DNA from: an uncultured Collinsella sp.
Lineage (GTDB): Bacteria; Actinomycetota; Coriobacteriia; Coriobacteriales; Coriobacteriaceae
Assembly (NCBI GenBank): GCA_902488525.1
Contig: CABTWP010000002.1
Span: 1 to 64,000 of the forward strand
DNA: 64,000 nucleotides
Direction: 5' to 3'
Notes under the pieces: model-generated
Told to the model about the DNA's origin: nothing
Database searches by the model: none
The model's input: only the letters and a program-made list of their open reading frames with translations
Part shown: piece by piece, positions 26,226 through 35,325 of the stretch
Layout of the letters: each line of letters begins with the position of its first letter
Numbering within the stretch: the stretch's first letter is position 1
Translations under genes and position numbers: made by a program

Positions 26226-26867
26226 CTAGGCTGTTAGATCGAGTTCGTAGAGGAAGCTTTCGCGCGGCATGTCGTGACGGCGCTCTTCGCGGTTGGCGCG
26301 GTGCGTGGCCGTGCGCTTAAAGCCGTGCAGCTCGTAGAACTTCCACGAGCAGTTGGAGTCGGTGTACAGGTGCGCCCTCGTCGCTCCAAGCGAGGACAGG
26401 TGCGAGACGGCGGCATCGAGCAGAACCGTGCCAACGCCCAGGCCATGGACATCGCGATCCACGGCAAGCAGCGTGACCTCGTTGTCGTGCGGCAACGGGC
26501 TGCTCTCGAGCAGGCGGTTGTTGGTTCGGATGGTTGCGCGCACAAACGAGAGATACTCGGCGCACGCATCGGGCTCTAGCTCACGCATCTGCGATAGCAG
26601 CGCGCGTTCGGTATCCATCCAATGCTCGTTGATAGTGGCGCCGGAGCTCTGTCCCGCACGCGCGAGCGAAATGCCACGCGCCTGACCGTCGATTACGGCA
26701 ACCTGTGAAAACGTCGACGACGAAAGGCAATAGGCGAGGTCGCACGCGGCCTCAAGGCGGTTGTACTCATCGTTATCCGAATTGTTATGCCAAAGCTGCT
26801 GCAGAATCAGCGCGATGGCGTCGAAGTCTTCGGTATCAAACGGTCGGTAGAGAACCCGCGAGACCAT
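26226..26867 (-). CDS. GNAT-family N-acetyltransferase
   Basis: 213 aa. The acetyl-CoA pyrophosphate-binding motif is in RDVHGLGVGTVLLDAAVSHL (pattern Q/RxxGxG/A), preceded by the beta-strand VTLLAVD and followed by LYTDSNCSWKFYELHGFKR. The N-terminal half (DTEDFDAIALILQQLW) is typical of stand-alone GNATs. The acceptor substrate is unknown. RBS AAAGAGGCACC precedes ATG 26867. It is divergent from purH across 277 bp with no other gene seen. Confidence 0.8.
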   Translation of the reverse strand: MVSRVLYRPFDTEDFDAIALILQQLWHNNSDNDEYNRLEAACDLAYCLSSSTFSQVAVIDGQARGISLARAGQSSGATINEHWMDTERALLSQMRELEPDACAEYLSFVRATIRTNNRLLESSPLPHDNEVTLLAVDRDVHGLGVGTVLLDAAVSHLSSLGATRAHLYTDSNCSWKFYELHGFKRTATHRANREERRHDMPRESFLYELDLTA

Positions 26868-27144
26868 GGTGCCTCTTTCTTTTGCGGATGCATATCGAGC
26901 ACAGTTCTACCACGCCATTGGCATCTAATTATGGTGCCCCTGTGTTCCATGAACTCACCGTGCCCGGTGCCATGCCCATCCCCTCCGCTCGCAAACTTTT
27001 TCTGCACATGCACCCGTTGCGGGGTGCATCGATGCGCTCGATGCGCTACATTAAATCAGTATTTTCAATGCCGCTGCGCGAGCGCTGCAGATCGACGTAT
27101 CACCGACTCACAGAGCACGGCGGCGTACCAGACAGGAGGACTGC

Positions 27145-28752
27145 ATGGGATCTGATGTGAAGATCGCACGCGCGTTGATCTCGGTTACCGATAAGACGGG
27201 CGTCGTCGATTTCGCACGGACGCTGGTTGACGACTTTGGCGTCGAGATCATCTCTACGGGCGGCACGGCTCGTGCCATCGAGGACGCGGGCGTTCCCGTA
27301 ACCCCCATCGAGGAGTTCACGGGCTATCCCGAGATGATGGACGGCCGCGTTAAGACCCTGCACCCCAAGGTTCATGGCGCGCTGCTGGCCCGCCGCGATT
27401 CCGAGCAGCACATGCAGGAGGCGGCTCAGCACGGCATTAAGCTGATCGACCTGGTCGTCGTCAACCTGTACGAGTTCGAGAAGACCGTCGCCAACCCCGA
27501 GGTCACCTTCGCGGACGCCATCGAGCACATCGACATCGGTGGCCCCTCCATGCTGCGCTCTGCCGCCAAGAACGCCACGAGCGTTACCGTCATCTCCGAT
27601 CCGGCCGACTATGATGCCGTCCTGGCCGAGATGCACGAGACCGGTGGCTGCACCACGCTTTCCACCCGTCGTCGCCTGCAGGTGAAGGTCTACCAGACCA
27701 CCGCCGCCTACGACACGGCCATCTCCCGCTGGCTCGCCGCCCAGGCAAGCGACGTGGCGGACACCTCTGCCAAGCTCGAGATTTCGCTGGAGAAGGTCGA
27801 CGACCTGCGCTATGGCGAGAACCCGCAGCAGAAAGCCACAGTCTATCGCTTTGCCGAGGGCTGCGAGAACACCGCGAGCTCGCAGTTCCCGCTCGTGGGC
27901 TCCAAGCAGATCCAGGGCAAGCCGCTCAGCTACAACAACTATCTGGATGCCGACGCCGCCTGGAACCTGGTCCGCGAGTTCGACGAGCCGGCCTGCGTAA
28001 TCCTCAAGCACCAGAACCCCTGCGGTTCCGCCGTTGCCGAGGACATCACGGCTGCCTACGACCGCGCTTTTGCCTGCGATCCCAAGAGCGCCTTCGGCGG
28101 CATCATCGCCTGCAACCGCGAGGTTCCCTTTGATCTGGTTGAGCACTTTGCCGATCAGAACAAGCAGTTCGTCGAGGTCATCATCGCCCCGAGCTACACC
28201 GACGAGGCGCTCGAGCGCATGGCCAAGCGCCCCAACCTGCGCGTGCTGGCTACCGGCGGCGTGGACCACGGCGCCCAGGTGGAGCTGCGCTCCGTCGACG
28301 GTGGCATGCTGGTGCAGGAAGTCGACCACGTGACCGAGGATCCCGCGACCTTTACGTTCCCCACCGACCGCAAGCCCACCGACGCCGAGATGGCCGAGCT
28401 CGAGTTTGCCTGGAAGGTCTGCAAGGGCGTTAAGTCCAACGCCATCCTGGTCTCCAAGGGCAAGGCCGGCATTGGCATGGGCCCGGGTCAGCCCAACCGC
28501 GTGGATTCTGCGCTGCTGGCCTGCGAGCGTGCCGAGGACTTCTGCGCGCGCGAGGGCGTGGAGAAGGGCGGCTTTGCCTGCGCAAGCGACGCATTCTTCC
28601 CGTTCCGCGACAACGTCGACGTGCTTGCCGCGCACGGCGTGACCTGCATCATTCAGCCCGGCGGCTCCAAGCGCGACGACGAGAGCATCCAGGCCTGCAA
28701 CGAACACAATATCGCTATGGTGTTTACGGGCGCCCGCCACTTCCGCCACTAA
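27145..28752 (+). CDS. purH: Bifunctional AICAR formyltransferase/IMP cyclohydrolase
   Basis: Last two steps of IMP synthesis. The N-terminal MGS-like cyclohydrolase domain (residues 1 to about 190) has [28 protein letters not shown] and [12 protein letters not shown]. The C-terminal transformylase domain has [11 protein letters not shown], the catalytic Lys-His in [11 protein letters not shown], and [10 protein letters not shown]. 535 aa. RBS ACAGGAGGA precedes ATG 27145. It recycles the AICAR released by HisF. Confidence 0.97.
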   Translation: MGSDVKIARALISVTDKTGVVDFARTLVDDFGVEIISTGGTARAIEDAGVPVTPIEEFTGYPEMMDGRVKTLHPKVHGALLARRDSEQHMQEAAQHGIKLIDLVVVNLYEFEKTVANPEVTFADAIEHIDIGGPSMLRSAAKNATSVTVISDPADYDAVLAEMHETGGCTTLSTRRRLQVKVYQTTAAYDTAISRWLAAQASDVADTSAKLEISLEKVDDLRYGENPQQKATVYRFAEGCENTASSQFPLVGSKQIQGKPLSYNNYLDADAAWNLVREFDEPACVILKHQNPCGSAVAEDITAAYDRAFACDPKSAFGGIIACNREVPFDLVEHFADQNKQFVEVIIAPSYTDEALERMAKRPNLRVLATGGVDHGAQVELRSVDGGMLVQEVDHVTEDPATFTFPTDRKPTDAEMAELEFAWKVCKGVKSNAILVSKGKAGIGMGPGQPNRVDSALLACERAEDFCAREGVEKGGFACASDAFFPFRDNVDVLAAHGVTCIIQPGGSKRDDESIQACNEHNIAMVFTGARHFRH

Positions 28753-28859
28753 GCAAGGTGCGGTGGCTGGGCAAGCCTCGCCGACCTGTTAGGTTGACTG
28801 GGGAGGATGGGATGCGATCTCGTCCCTTGGACTGGCCTCGCTTCTAAAATAATCTCCGC

Positions 28860-28895
28860 AAAAGACGGCTGCTCCGTTTGGAGGGCCGTCTTTTT
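28860..28895 (+). terminator. Terminator after purH
   Basis: Stem AAAAGACGGC...GCCGTCTTTTT with an internal GCTCC/GGAG extension and a T run. Confidence 0.85.
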
Positions 28896-28935
28896 GGTAT
28901 AAGAGGACGGAATGACTAACACGAAAGGTACAACC

Positions 28936-29643
28936 ATGCCCCAGATTGATGATGCCGAGCTGTTTGGTAACGCCGAGGATCAGCGTGCGTACGAGGATTT
29001 TTGCGCCAATCAGGAGGCGGTCGAGAAGTTTACGCTCGACAAGCCCGCGCTTGTCTGCCGTTGGCGCATGTCCAACAAAAAGGTGCCCATGCTCAATCGC
29101 CACATCCGCGCGCTATCCGAGCGCCTGGTGCAGGGCGAGCCACTTACCCATAACATGCTCAGTTGGGCCAAGCAACACGTTGAGTGGTCGCTTGCCGAGG
29201 GCGACTACACCGCCCGCGACGGTGTGCTCATGCTGGTGATCGACGTTAACGGCAACGCCGCCATGACGGTGGGGGAGTACGAGCCGCTGGCCGATACGTC
29301 GGCCAAGGCGCTGCGTGCCCGTTCTGCCGAGGCTCGCTCCGAAGCCGACGAGACCGGCGTGGCGCCCGAGCTGCTCGCTGCCGTCAACAACGGTGAGCTT
29401 GCCTTTGTGGCGCCGGGGGACGAGTGCCTGTGCGGCACGGCGACGCTCATCGAACAGCTGGCCCAGACCAAGGGCATCCCAGTCACGCGCGTAGACATTC
29501 CCGCGCAGCTCAAGGGTGCCTTGTTCCTGGTGAGCGACGAGCACGGCGTGGTCCCCGCAACCGAGACGGACGCCGCGGAGGCCGACGCCGCCACGGTCGC
29601 CTTCTTCGCCGACGGCTACGAAAAGCTTCGCGCCCGCCGCTAA
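28936..29643 (+). CDS. Conserved-looking protein of unknown function
   Basis: 235 aa, soluble and acidic. No signal or membrane segment is seen. The middle (LSWAKQHVEWSLAEGDYTARDGVLMLVIDVNGNAAMTVGEY) suggests an alpha/beta fold, and the C-terminal third is Ala/Glu/Asp-rich. No family is recognised with confidence; a distant link to class IV aminotransferase-like proteins was considered but lacks a visible PLP lysine motif. ATG 28936 was chosen because AAAGG precedes it; an in-frame ATG exists at 28912. It lies between purH and a BceR-like regulator. Confidence 0.6.
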   Translation: MPQIDDAELFGNAEDQRAYEDFCANQEAVEKFTLDKPALVCRWRMSNKKVPMLNRHIRALSERLVQGEPLTHNMLSWAKQHVEWSLAEGDYTARDGVLMLVIDVNGNAAMTVGEYEPLADTSAKALRARSAEARSEADETGVAPELLAAVNNGELAFVAPGDECLCGTATLIEQLAQTKGIPVTRVDIPAQLKGALFLVSDEHGVVPATETDAAEADAATVAFFADGYEKLRARR

Positions 29644-29694
29644 ATGATGTTTCTGGGACGGGGATTAAAAACTCATTTAATTCCCGTGCCCGTT

Positions 29695-29777
29695 GCGAGC
29701 GAGGGGCAAGCCCCTGCCGCTCGCGAACAGTTCTGTCACCTTGGTGACGCGCAAGGCGCGCACCTGCGGCTCCGCAG
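29695..29777. other. Cluster of small hairpins upstream of a two-component system
   Basis: Consecutive inverted repeats: GCGAGCGAGGGG...CCCCTGCCGCTCGC (29695-29725), GTCACC-TT-GGTGAC (29735-29748) and CTGCGG-CT-CCGCAG (29764-29777). A CATAAT box follows at 29779. They fill the gap between the unknown gene and the response regulator and may be terminator, operator or leader structures. Confidence 0.45.
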
Positions 29778-29817
29778 CCATAATGGTGGCAAGACAACCA
29801 AGGGGGGAGCGGAATCC

Positions 29818-30489
29818 ATGGCGCTGATCTATATCGTTGAGGACGACGAGCCCATTCGTCGCGAGCTTGCCGATATCCTTGCCCGTGCGGGTTTTGAGGT
29901 CGAGGCATGCGAATCATTCGAGCATGTCTCGCGCGATATTCTCGCCGCCGCGCCCGACCTAGTGCTGCTCGACCTCACACTTCCCGTCAAGGACGGCCAG
30001 CATATCTGCCACGAGGTTCGCCGCGAATCCGAGGTTCCCATCATCGTCCTCACGTCGCGCACGACCGAGATCGACGAGGTCATGGCCATGACGCTCGGCG
30101 CGGACGACTTTGTTCCCAAGCCCTACAGCGCCCGTGTGCTCGTGGCGCGCATCAATGCCTTGCTGCGTCGCACCGCGGCGGCAGGCGAGCGCAGCACGCT
30201 CGTCCACAAGGGGCTGGAGCTCGACCTCGCCCGCTCCATGGTCACCAATACGGCAACCGGCGACAGTACCGAGCTCACCAAAAACGAGCTGCGTATCCTC
30301 TCGCTGCTCTTGGGTCGCGCGGGCAAGATCGTCTCGCGTCCGGCCATCATGCAGGACTTGTGGGACTCCGACGCCTTCGTGGACGACAACACGCTTACCG
30401 TTAACATCAACCGCCTGCGCACCACGCTCGAAAAAATCGGCATCAAGGGGTATTTGACGACGCACCGCGGCCAAGGCTATTCGGTCTAG
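29818..30489 (+). CDS. BceR-like OmpR-family response regulator
   Basis: 223 aa. The receiver has IVEDDEPIRREL, LVLLDLTLP with the phospho-Asp, TSRTTEIDEV and PKPYSARVLVARINALLRR. The C-terminal winged helix has TKNELRILSLLLGRAGKIVSR and the recognition helix region TLTVNINRLR. The VxxDDxTxxVxxxRLR style and short linker are typical of BceR/VraR-type regulators of peptide-antibiotic detoxification. ATG 29818 follows AAGGGGGGAGC. It is paired with the kinase 10 nt downstream. Confidence 0.88.
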   Translation: MALIYIVEDDEPIRRELADILARAGFEVEACESFEHVSRDILAAAPDLVLLDLTLPVKDGQHICHEVRRESEVPIIVLTSRTTEIDEVMAMTLGADDFVPKPYSARVLVARINALLRRTAAAGERSTLVHKGLELDLARSMVTNTATGDSTELTKNELRILSLLLGRAGKIVSRPAIMQDLWDSDAFVDDNTLTVNINRLRTTLEKIGIKGYLTTHRGQGYSV

Positions 30490-30498
30490 GGGCCGGCT

Positions 30499-31542
30499 AT
30501 GTCGTTCGCCAAGTTCTTTAAAGACGCGCTGCTTCCCGTCGCCGTGTGGACGTGCGGCGTGCTGCTGAGCTGCTTTGTGCTGACGGTCGCCGGCGCACCC
30601 GTTTCTATCGTGGCCGTGGCGGTCGGCGTGTCCTTTATCTTCGGTATGCTCGGCATCGTAATCGAGTACGCGCGTCGTCGTCGTTTTCTGCGCCAGCTGG
30701 ATCGTGCGGCAGAGGAGCTCGAGAGTCCCGCATGGGTGCAGGAGATGGTGCAATGCCCGACCTATGCCGAGGGCGAGCTCGAGTACGAGGTCTTGCGCCG
30801 GGTGGGCAAAGCTGCCTGCGACGAGGTTGCCGAAGGCCGGCGCCAGACCGATGACTATCGCGACTATATCGAGAGGTGGGTCCACGAGGCCAAGCTGCCC
30901 TTGGCGGCGGCCCATCTAATTTTGGAAAATCTGGATGGCAGCGAAGACGACCTGTCACGTGTGGATGACCTGGGCCGTGAGCTGGCTCGCGTGGAACGCT
31001 ATATCGACCAGGCGCTGTACTACGCGCGCTCGGAAGTCGTGGAGCGCGACTACCTGATTCGCCGCTGGGATCTTAAGACCTTGGTGACGGGCGCGATTAA
31101 GGCCAACGCGCGCGAGCTCATCGCGGCGCATGTGGCCCCGGTGTGCGAGAACCTCGACTTTGAGGTGTTTACCGACGAGAAGTGGCTCGAGTTTATTCTG
31201 GGCCAGCTCATTCAGAACAGCATTAAATATGCGCGTGAGGATGGTGCGAAGATCACGTTTTCGGGCGCGTTGCTGGACGAGGGCCTGGCAAGTGAGCGCA
31301 TCGAGCTTACCGTCGCGGACAACGGCTGTGGTGTGAGCGCGGCCGACCTGCCCCGCGTGTTCGAGAAGGGCTTTACCGGCGACAACGGTCGCACCACCAA
31401 GCGCGCAACGGGCATCGGCCTCTACCTGGTGGCGCGTCTGTGCTCCAAGATGGGCATCGACGTCACCGCAGCGTCCGAGCCCAGCGAAGGCTTCGTCGTC
31501 ACGTTTGCCTTCTCAACCAACAAGTTCCAATACTTTGAGTAG
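30499..31542 (+). CDS. BceS-like intramembrane-sensing histidine kinase
   Basis: 347 aa. Two closely spaced N-terminal membrane helices (LPVAVWTCGVLLSCFVLTV and VSIVAVAVGVSFIFGMLGIV) leave almost no external loop, the hallmark of intramembrane-sensing kinases. The phospho-His is in WVHEAKLPLAAAHL, where BceS proteins usually have HxxKxP. The N-box is LIQNSIKYA; ATP lid is VADNGCGV and TGIGLYLVARL. These kinases normally sense through an adjacent BceAB ABC transporter; none is present in this window. Downstream is hipBA. Confidence 0.85.
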   Translation: MSFAKFFKDALLPVAVWTCGVLLSCFVLTVAGAPVSIVAVAVGVSFIFGMLGIVIEYARRRRFLRQLDRAAEELESPAWVQEMVQCPTYAEGELEYEVLRRVGKAACDEVAEGRRQTDDYRDYIERWVHEAKLPLAAAHLILENLDGSEDDLSRVDDLGRELARVERYIDQALYYARSEVVERDYLIRRWDLKTLVTGAIKANARELIAAHVAPVCENLDFEVFTDEKWLEFILGQLIQNSIKYAREDGAKITFSGALLDEGLASERIELTVADNGCGVSAADLPRVFEKGFTGDNGRTTKRATGIGLYLVARLCSKMGIDVTAASEPSEGFVVTFAFSTNKFQYFE

Positions 31543-31647
31543 TTAGCCCGTATGGCGTAGCCGTTCAGGATTTTCCCATTTAAGAAGAAATCAGGCTTTT
31601 CGGCAGCTATATTTCTGAACGGGAACATTGCTAATGTAGTCAACGCT

Positions 31648-31706
31648 ATATTCCCGTACATGAACATAGTGCTACAGGTTTATACTATGTTCACGAACAG
31701 GAATAT
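31648..31706. promoter_or_regulatory. hipBA operator/promoter: long imperfect inverted repeat around a -10 box
   Basis: Two 23-bp arms at 31648-31670 and 31684-31706 (ATATTCC...GTGAACATAGT and its inverse) match at 19 of 23 positions. TATACT at 31681-31686 overlaps the inner end of the right arm and can serve as the -10. A third partial site, GAACGGGAACATT, lies at 31616-31628. By analogy with HipB, the antitoxin probably binds here and represses its own operon. Confidence 0.65.
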
Positions 31707-31719
31707 ATCTGGAGGCGTC

Positions 31720-32010
31720 ATGAGAACGGTGACAACGATTAAAAAGCTGGATGGGCGCATCAAGCTCAAACCGTCGGAAGTCGCTTTCTCGGAGCGCACG
31801 GTTTTCGATCCCGCCGAGATAGGGAAGGCCCTTAGGCTCAGAAGGCGTGAGCTCGGCTTGACTCAACGTGACGTCGCGACTATGACGGGCCGCAGCCTTC
31901 GTGTGATCGGTGATATCGAACGGGGGCGGACAACGGTCGAAATTGGTGTCATTTTCGATTACGCCTCCATCGTGGATATTGATTTTATTCTGAAGGTGAG
32001 GGGGAAATAA
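31720..32010 (+). CDS. hipB: HipB-like XRE-family antitoxin/repressor
   Basis: 96 aa with a helix-turn-helix: IGKALRLRRRELGLTQRDVATMTGRSLRVIGDIERGR. ATG 31720 has GGAGG immediately upstream. The alternative ATG 31660 falls inside the operator and is rejected. It overlaps hipA by 1 nt (TAATG), so toxin and antitoxin are coupled. Codon use (AGG, AGA, ATA) is more AT-rich than the flanks, compatible with horizontal acquisition. Confidence 0.85.
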   Translation: MRTVTTIKKLDGRIKLKPSEVAFSERTVFDPAEIGKALRLRRRELGLTQRDVATMTGRSLRVIGDIERGRTTVEIGVIFDYASIVDIDFILKVRGK

Positions 32011-33302
32011 TGGATGGCACGCTGTTCGTTCACCGTGAGTTTAATGGGTCTTACCAGCTGGTTGGCATATTGGAGGAAAACGCGGGGCTTCCGATATTCA
32101 CCTATAGCCCCAAATATCTCCAGAGCGGTGATGCGGCCCCGATTTCGACCTCGCTGCCGTTGTCGGCCGAGACATTTAGTCCGGACGCAACGGGTTCCTT
32201 TTTCTCCGGCATCATTCCGGAGGGGCAGCTCAACAGGGACCTTGAGAAAAGGGCGCGAGCGGAACGCGGAGATTACTTTAAGGTGCTCGATTTAGTCCGC
32301 GATGAACCTGTCGGCGCTCTGGTTTTGACGCGAGAGCCTTCGGCCGACAGTCTCGAAATGGGCTATGAAGAGATAGGTGAGGAACAGTTAAGCGGGCTGG
32401 CATACGCGCCGGCGGAGGTTGCTTTTGATTTAGCGCTAGAGAGTCGAATCTCCCTTGCAGGTGCTCAGGCAAAGGTCGGTCTCTACCATACGGGCGATGA
32501 CCCATGTGGCGGATGGTACCTGCCTCATGGAGCGGCCCCATCCACGCACATTCTCAAGGCGGGGTCGAAAACGTTCCCGGGCGAGACGGTGTGCGAAGCG
32601 ATGTGCGTGAGAGCCGCCTCTCTGATGGACCTATCGGCCGAAGAGTGTTTTCTTATCCGAGTTGAGGATGCCGAGCCAATTATCGCCGTGAGGCGATTTG
32701 ACCGAGTAACGCCTGACGCCGGACGCTCGGTCGACGGATTGCCAATTCCATACCGTTTGCACCAGGAAGATGTTTGTCAGGCCAAGGGCATCTCGCGTGA
32801 GCTTAAATATGAGCCCACGGGCGCCAATTACCTGGGGCTTATCGTCGATGCAGTGCGAAGGGCGTCGACGAATCAAATGGAGGACAGGTTCCTTGTCGGC
32901 TATAACCAGCTGTTCGACTATGCCGTAGGTAACTGCGATAACCATCTAAAGAACTGGTCGCTCGTATGGGACGAAAGTTGGAAGCAGGTGAGGTTGGCGC
33001 CGCTCTACGACGTGCTGTGTACAACGGTTTACCCCAGTCTCGTTCGTGAGATGGGCGTCTCGTTTGGTGGGAGCCGCAAGATTGACGACGTAACGCGCGG
33101 GTCGGTGATGAGCCAAATGGTTGGGGCGGGTTTGCCCGGGGGAATTGTTGCCGGAATGATTGCTGATACCTGCAATGAGGTTCCAGACGCGCTAAGAGAT
33201 GCCGCGCGCGGTCTCAAAGAAGAGGGTTTTTCCGAGGCGGAGGTAATGTTCGAGAAGATCATTCCAGAAGTGCAAGCGCGTCTAAGCAGGATCGCCTTAT
33301 AA
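32010..33302 (+). CDS. hipA: HipA-family serine/threonine kinase toxin
   Basis: 430 aa. In E. coli HipA phosphorylates glutamyl-tRNA synthetase and drives persistence; targets vary in homologues. The N-terminal subdomain is followed by SLAGAQAKVGL (the Gly-rich loop region), HILKAGS (ATP lysine), AVRRFDRV, HQEDVCQA, the catalytic YAVGNCDNHLKNWS and the metal-binding LAPLYDV. All core kinase motifs look intact, so the toxin is probably active. It starts on the hipB stop. Confidence 0.92.
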   Translation: MDGTLFVHREFNGSYQLVGILEENAGLPIFTYSPKYLQSGDAAPISTSLPLSAETFSPDATGSFFSGIIPEGQLNRDLEKRARAERGDYFKVLDLVRDEPVGALVLTREPSADSLEMGYEEIGEEQLSGLAYAPAEVAFDLALESRISLAGAQAKVGLYHTGDDPCGGWYLPHGAAPSTHILKAGSKTFPGETVCEAMCVRAASLMDLSAEECFLIRVEDAEPIIAVRRFDRVTPDAGRSVDGLPIPYRLHQEDVCQAKGISRELKYEPTGANYLGLIVDAVRRASTNQMEDRFLVGYNQLFDYAVGNCDNHLKNWSLVWDESWKQVRLAPLYDVLCTTVYPSLVREMGVSFGGSRKIDDVTRGSVMSQMVGAGLPGGIVAGMIADTCNEVPDALRDAARGLKEEGFSEAEVMFEKIIPEVQARLSRIAL

Positions 33303-33326
33303 CAAAAACGTGCCGCCCAAACAAAA

Positions 33327-33352
33327 CGTGCCGCCCCAATCGGGGCGGCACG
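33327..33352 (+). terminator. Terminator-like hairpin after hipA
   Basis: Perfect 11-bp stem CGTGCCGCCCC/GGGGCGGCACG with a 4-nt loop, preceded by a truncated direct copy ACGTGCCGCCC at 33308-33318; followed by CCATCTTTCTT. Confidence 0.75.
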
Positions 33353-33378
33353 CCATCTTTCTTATCAGCCAACTCGCT

Positions 33379-33505
33379 GAAGTAAGGCTGCGAAGGCGTA
33401 AGGCCGGGAGGGGTTATCTAAGCCGACATCCCGCAGCCGCGAAGCGGCGAGGACGTCGGCGTGATAACCCCGCAGGCCTTGCACCGACGGGAAGGAACCT
33501 ACTTC
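33379..33505. repeat. Large nested palindrome between hipA and the usp gene
   Basis: Inverted blocks occur in order from outside in: GAAGTA/TACTTC, AAGGCC/GGCCTT, GGGGTTATC/GATAACCCC, GCCGAC/GTCGGC, and an inner GCCGC-GAA-GCGGC. The right outer arm reaches the usp stop codon. It could be a 127-nt folded RNA or cruciform and may terminate transcription from both sides. Confidence 0.65.
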
Positions 33506-33936
33506 ACGACCAAGATGTCGCAGTCCGTATTGCGCAGCAGGAACGTCGAAATCGAGCCCAGTAGCGCGTACTTAATTGAGGACAGGCCGCGGGCGCCGCA
33601 GAGCACCAGATCGGGCTTGACCACGTCGAGCATCTCATCCTTGAGCGTCTCACGAATGCGGCCGGTACGAATCATGACCTCGACCTCGGGAATGTCGGGA
33701 TTGGCTTTGGCCTCCTCGAGCTGCTTGGCGATGGAGTTGTTAAAGGCCTCCTCCAAGCCGTTGACCAGGTCGACCGGATAGGAACCGGCGCTCTCGAGCG
33801 CGGTGGAGTCGATAACGTGGCCGATGATCAGCTTAGCGCCGTTGTTCGCGGCGACCTTGATGGCGCGTGCGAGCACAAAATCCTGCTGCTCAGTACCGTC
33901 GAGTGAAACAAATACCTTGGTGTAGCCCTCGTTCAT
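33499..33936 (-). CDS. Universal stress protein (UspA family)
   Basis: 145 aa. A single Usp domain: N-terminal KVFVSLDGTEQQDFVLARAI, and the ATP-binding-type loop GARGLSSIKYALLGSISTFLLRNTDCDILVVK. In ATP-binding Usps the pattern is Gx2Gx9G(S/T); here GARGLSSIKYALLGSIS fits it. RBS AAGGAGG precedes ATG 33936. It is convergent with hipA across the nested palindrome. Confidence 0.88.
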   Translation of the reverse strand: MNEGYTKVFVSLDGTEQQDFVLARAIKVAANNGAKLIIGHVIDSTALESAGSYPVDLVNGLEEAFNNSIAKQLEEAKANPDIPEVEVMIRTGRIRETLKDEMLDVVKPDLVLCGARGLSSIKYALLGSISTFLLRNTDCDILVVK

Positions 33937-34184
33937 GGTTTCCTCCTTGGTCTATCGCACGGGCGCGGGGCTCGTGCGTCGGGCGGGCGCGGGCGCGTTG
34001 GCCGCCGGACACTTTATCTTGTTGCAGTTATACCCAAGGATTTCGGTTTGACCGCTCGCAATTCTGTGAACGGGCGAGTTTTTTGGTAAGGGTAGGCGCA
34101 GGCGCGCCGCCAACGGTTGATAATGGGACATCGCCCGCACCGTCCGCAGAACAATATCGGCGGGTGTCTAACGAGGGGGTCCCT

Positions 34185-35165
34185 TTGGATATCATCGAGC
34201 TTCTAAAATCTGCCTTCATGGGCCTGGTCGAGGGCATCACCGAATGGCTGCCCGTTTCGTCGACCGGTCACATGATCTTGGTGGACGAGTTCGTCAAGAT
34301 GAACGTGAGCGAGACGTTCTGGAATATGTTCCTGGTCGTGATTCAGCTTGGCGCCATTTTGGCCGTCTGCGTCCTGTTCTTCCATGAGCTCAACCCGTTC
34401 TCGCCCAGCAAGGGCAAGGAGGGCCGTCGCGACACCTGGGTGCTGTGGGGCAAGATTGTGCTCGGCTGCATTCCCGCCGCGGCGATCGGTCTGCCGCTCA
34501 ACGACTGGATGGAGGAGCATTTCTACAATGCTCCCGTCGTGGCGCTGGCGCTCATTGTGTACGGCGTGCTGTTTATCGTGATTGAGAACTGGCGCGCGAA
34601 CAAGCGCGAGGAAATGGCCGTTGCCGGTTCGTTTGGTTCGCGTGCTGTGGTGGCGGGCGGACGTCCCGCCGGTGCGCACTTTGCGGCGCCCGCCGCGGCT
34701 ACCGCTGAGGATGAGGACGATGACGAGAATTTGGACTTTGGCTCCATCGCCACGCTCGAGGACCTGAGCTGGAAGACTGCGCTGGGTATCGGCTGCTTCC
34801 AGGTGCTTTCGCTGGTGCCTGGTACGTCTCGTTCCGGTTCTACCATCATCGGTGGCCTGCTTTTGGGCTGCACGCGTTCGGTGGCGTCCAAGTTTACGTT
34901 CTTCCTGGCTATTCCCGTTATGTTTGGCGCGAGTGCGCTCAAGCTGGTCAAGTACTTCATCAAGGGCGGCACGTTCGGCGCCAACGAGGTCGCCATCTTG
35001 GGCGTGGGCTGCGTTGTGGCCTTTGTGGTTTCGCTCATCGCCATCAAGTGGCTCATGGGCTTCGTCCGCCGTCACGACTTTAAGTGCTTCGGTGTTTACC
35101 GCATCATCCTGGGCATCGTAGTGCTCGCATACTTCTTCGTTCTGGAGCCTATGCTCGGCCTGTAA
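34185..35165 (+). CDS. uppP: Undecaprenyl-diphosphate phosphatase
   Basis: Recycles the C55 lipid carrier for peptidoglycan synthesis and gives bacitracin tolerance. The BacA motifs are LVEGITEWLPVSSTGHMIL near the N-terminus and LVPGTSRSGSTIIGGLLLG in the middle. TTG 34185 follows GAGGGGG and matches the usual N-terminus; the longer upstream frame is not family sequence. At 326 aa it is longer than the usual 265-290 because of a hydrophilic insertion (about 45 aa, rich in Ala, Gly, Asp and Glu) between membrane segments. Confidence 0.93.
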   Translation: MDIIELLKSAFMGLVEGITEWLPVSSTGHMILVDEFVKMNVSETFWNMFLVVIQLGAILAVCVLFFHELNPFSPSKGKEGRRDTWVLWGKIVLGCIPAAAIGLPLNDWMEEHFYNAPVVALALIVYGVLFIVIENWRANKREEMAVAGSFGSRAVVAGGRPAGAHFAAPAAATAEDEDDDENLDFGSIATLEDLSWKTALGIGCFQVLSLVPGTSRSGSTIIGGLLLGCTRSVASKFTFFLAIPVMFGASALKLVKYFIKGGTFGANEVAILGVGCVVAFVVSLIAIKWLMGFVRRHDFKCFGVYRIILGIVVLAYFFVLEPMLGL

Positions 35166-35180
35166 CTTGGTTGACGCTGC

Positions 35181-35279
35181 GCGGCGGCCAGAGCGACAAC
35201 TTGTTATTCGAAGGGGGCGGCATGGCCAAAAGGTCTATGCCGCCCTTTTTCATGCCAATTTGTTCGCTCTGGCCGCCGC
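35181..35279. repeat. Nested palindrome with terminator core after uppP
   Basis: Perfect 16-bp outer arms GCGGCGGCCAGAGCGA (35181-35196) and the inverse (35264-35279) enclose a terminator: GGGCGGCAT (35215-35223), ATGCCGCCC (35237-35245) and TTTTT. Architecture matches 38537-38652. Confidence 0.8.
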
Positions 35280-35325
35280 TCGCTGCCGTTACCATGACAT
35301 CGGTGGCTCCGTGATTGGTGCATCG

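Noticed and set aside
33867..34184. N-terminal extension of UppP
   Set aside because: The upstream frame overlaps the divergent usp gene start and promoter region and has no BacA sequence; TTG 34185 with GAGGGGG is preferred.
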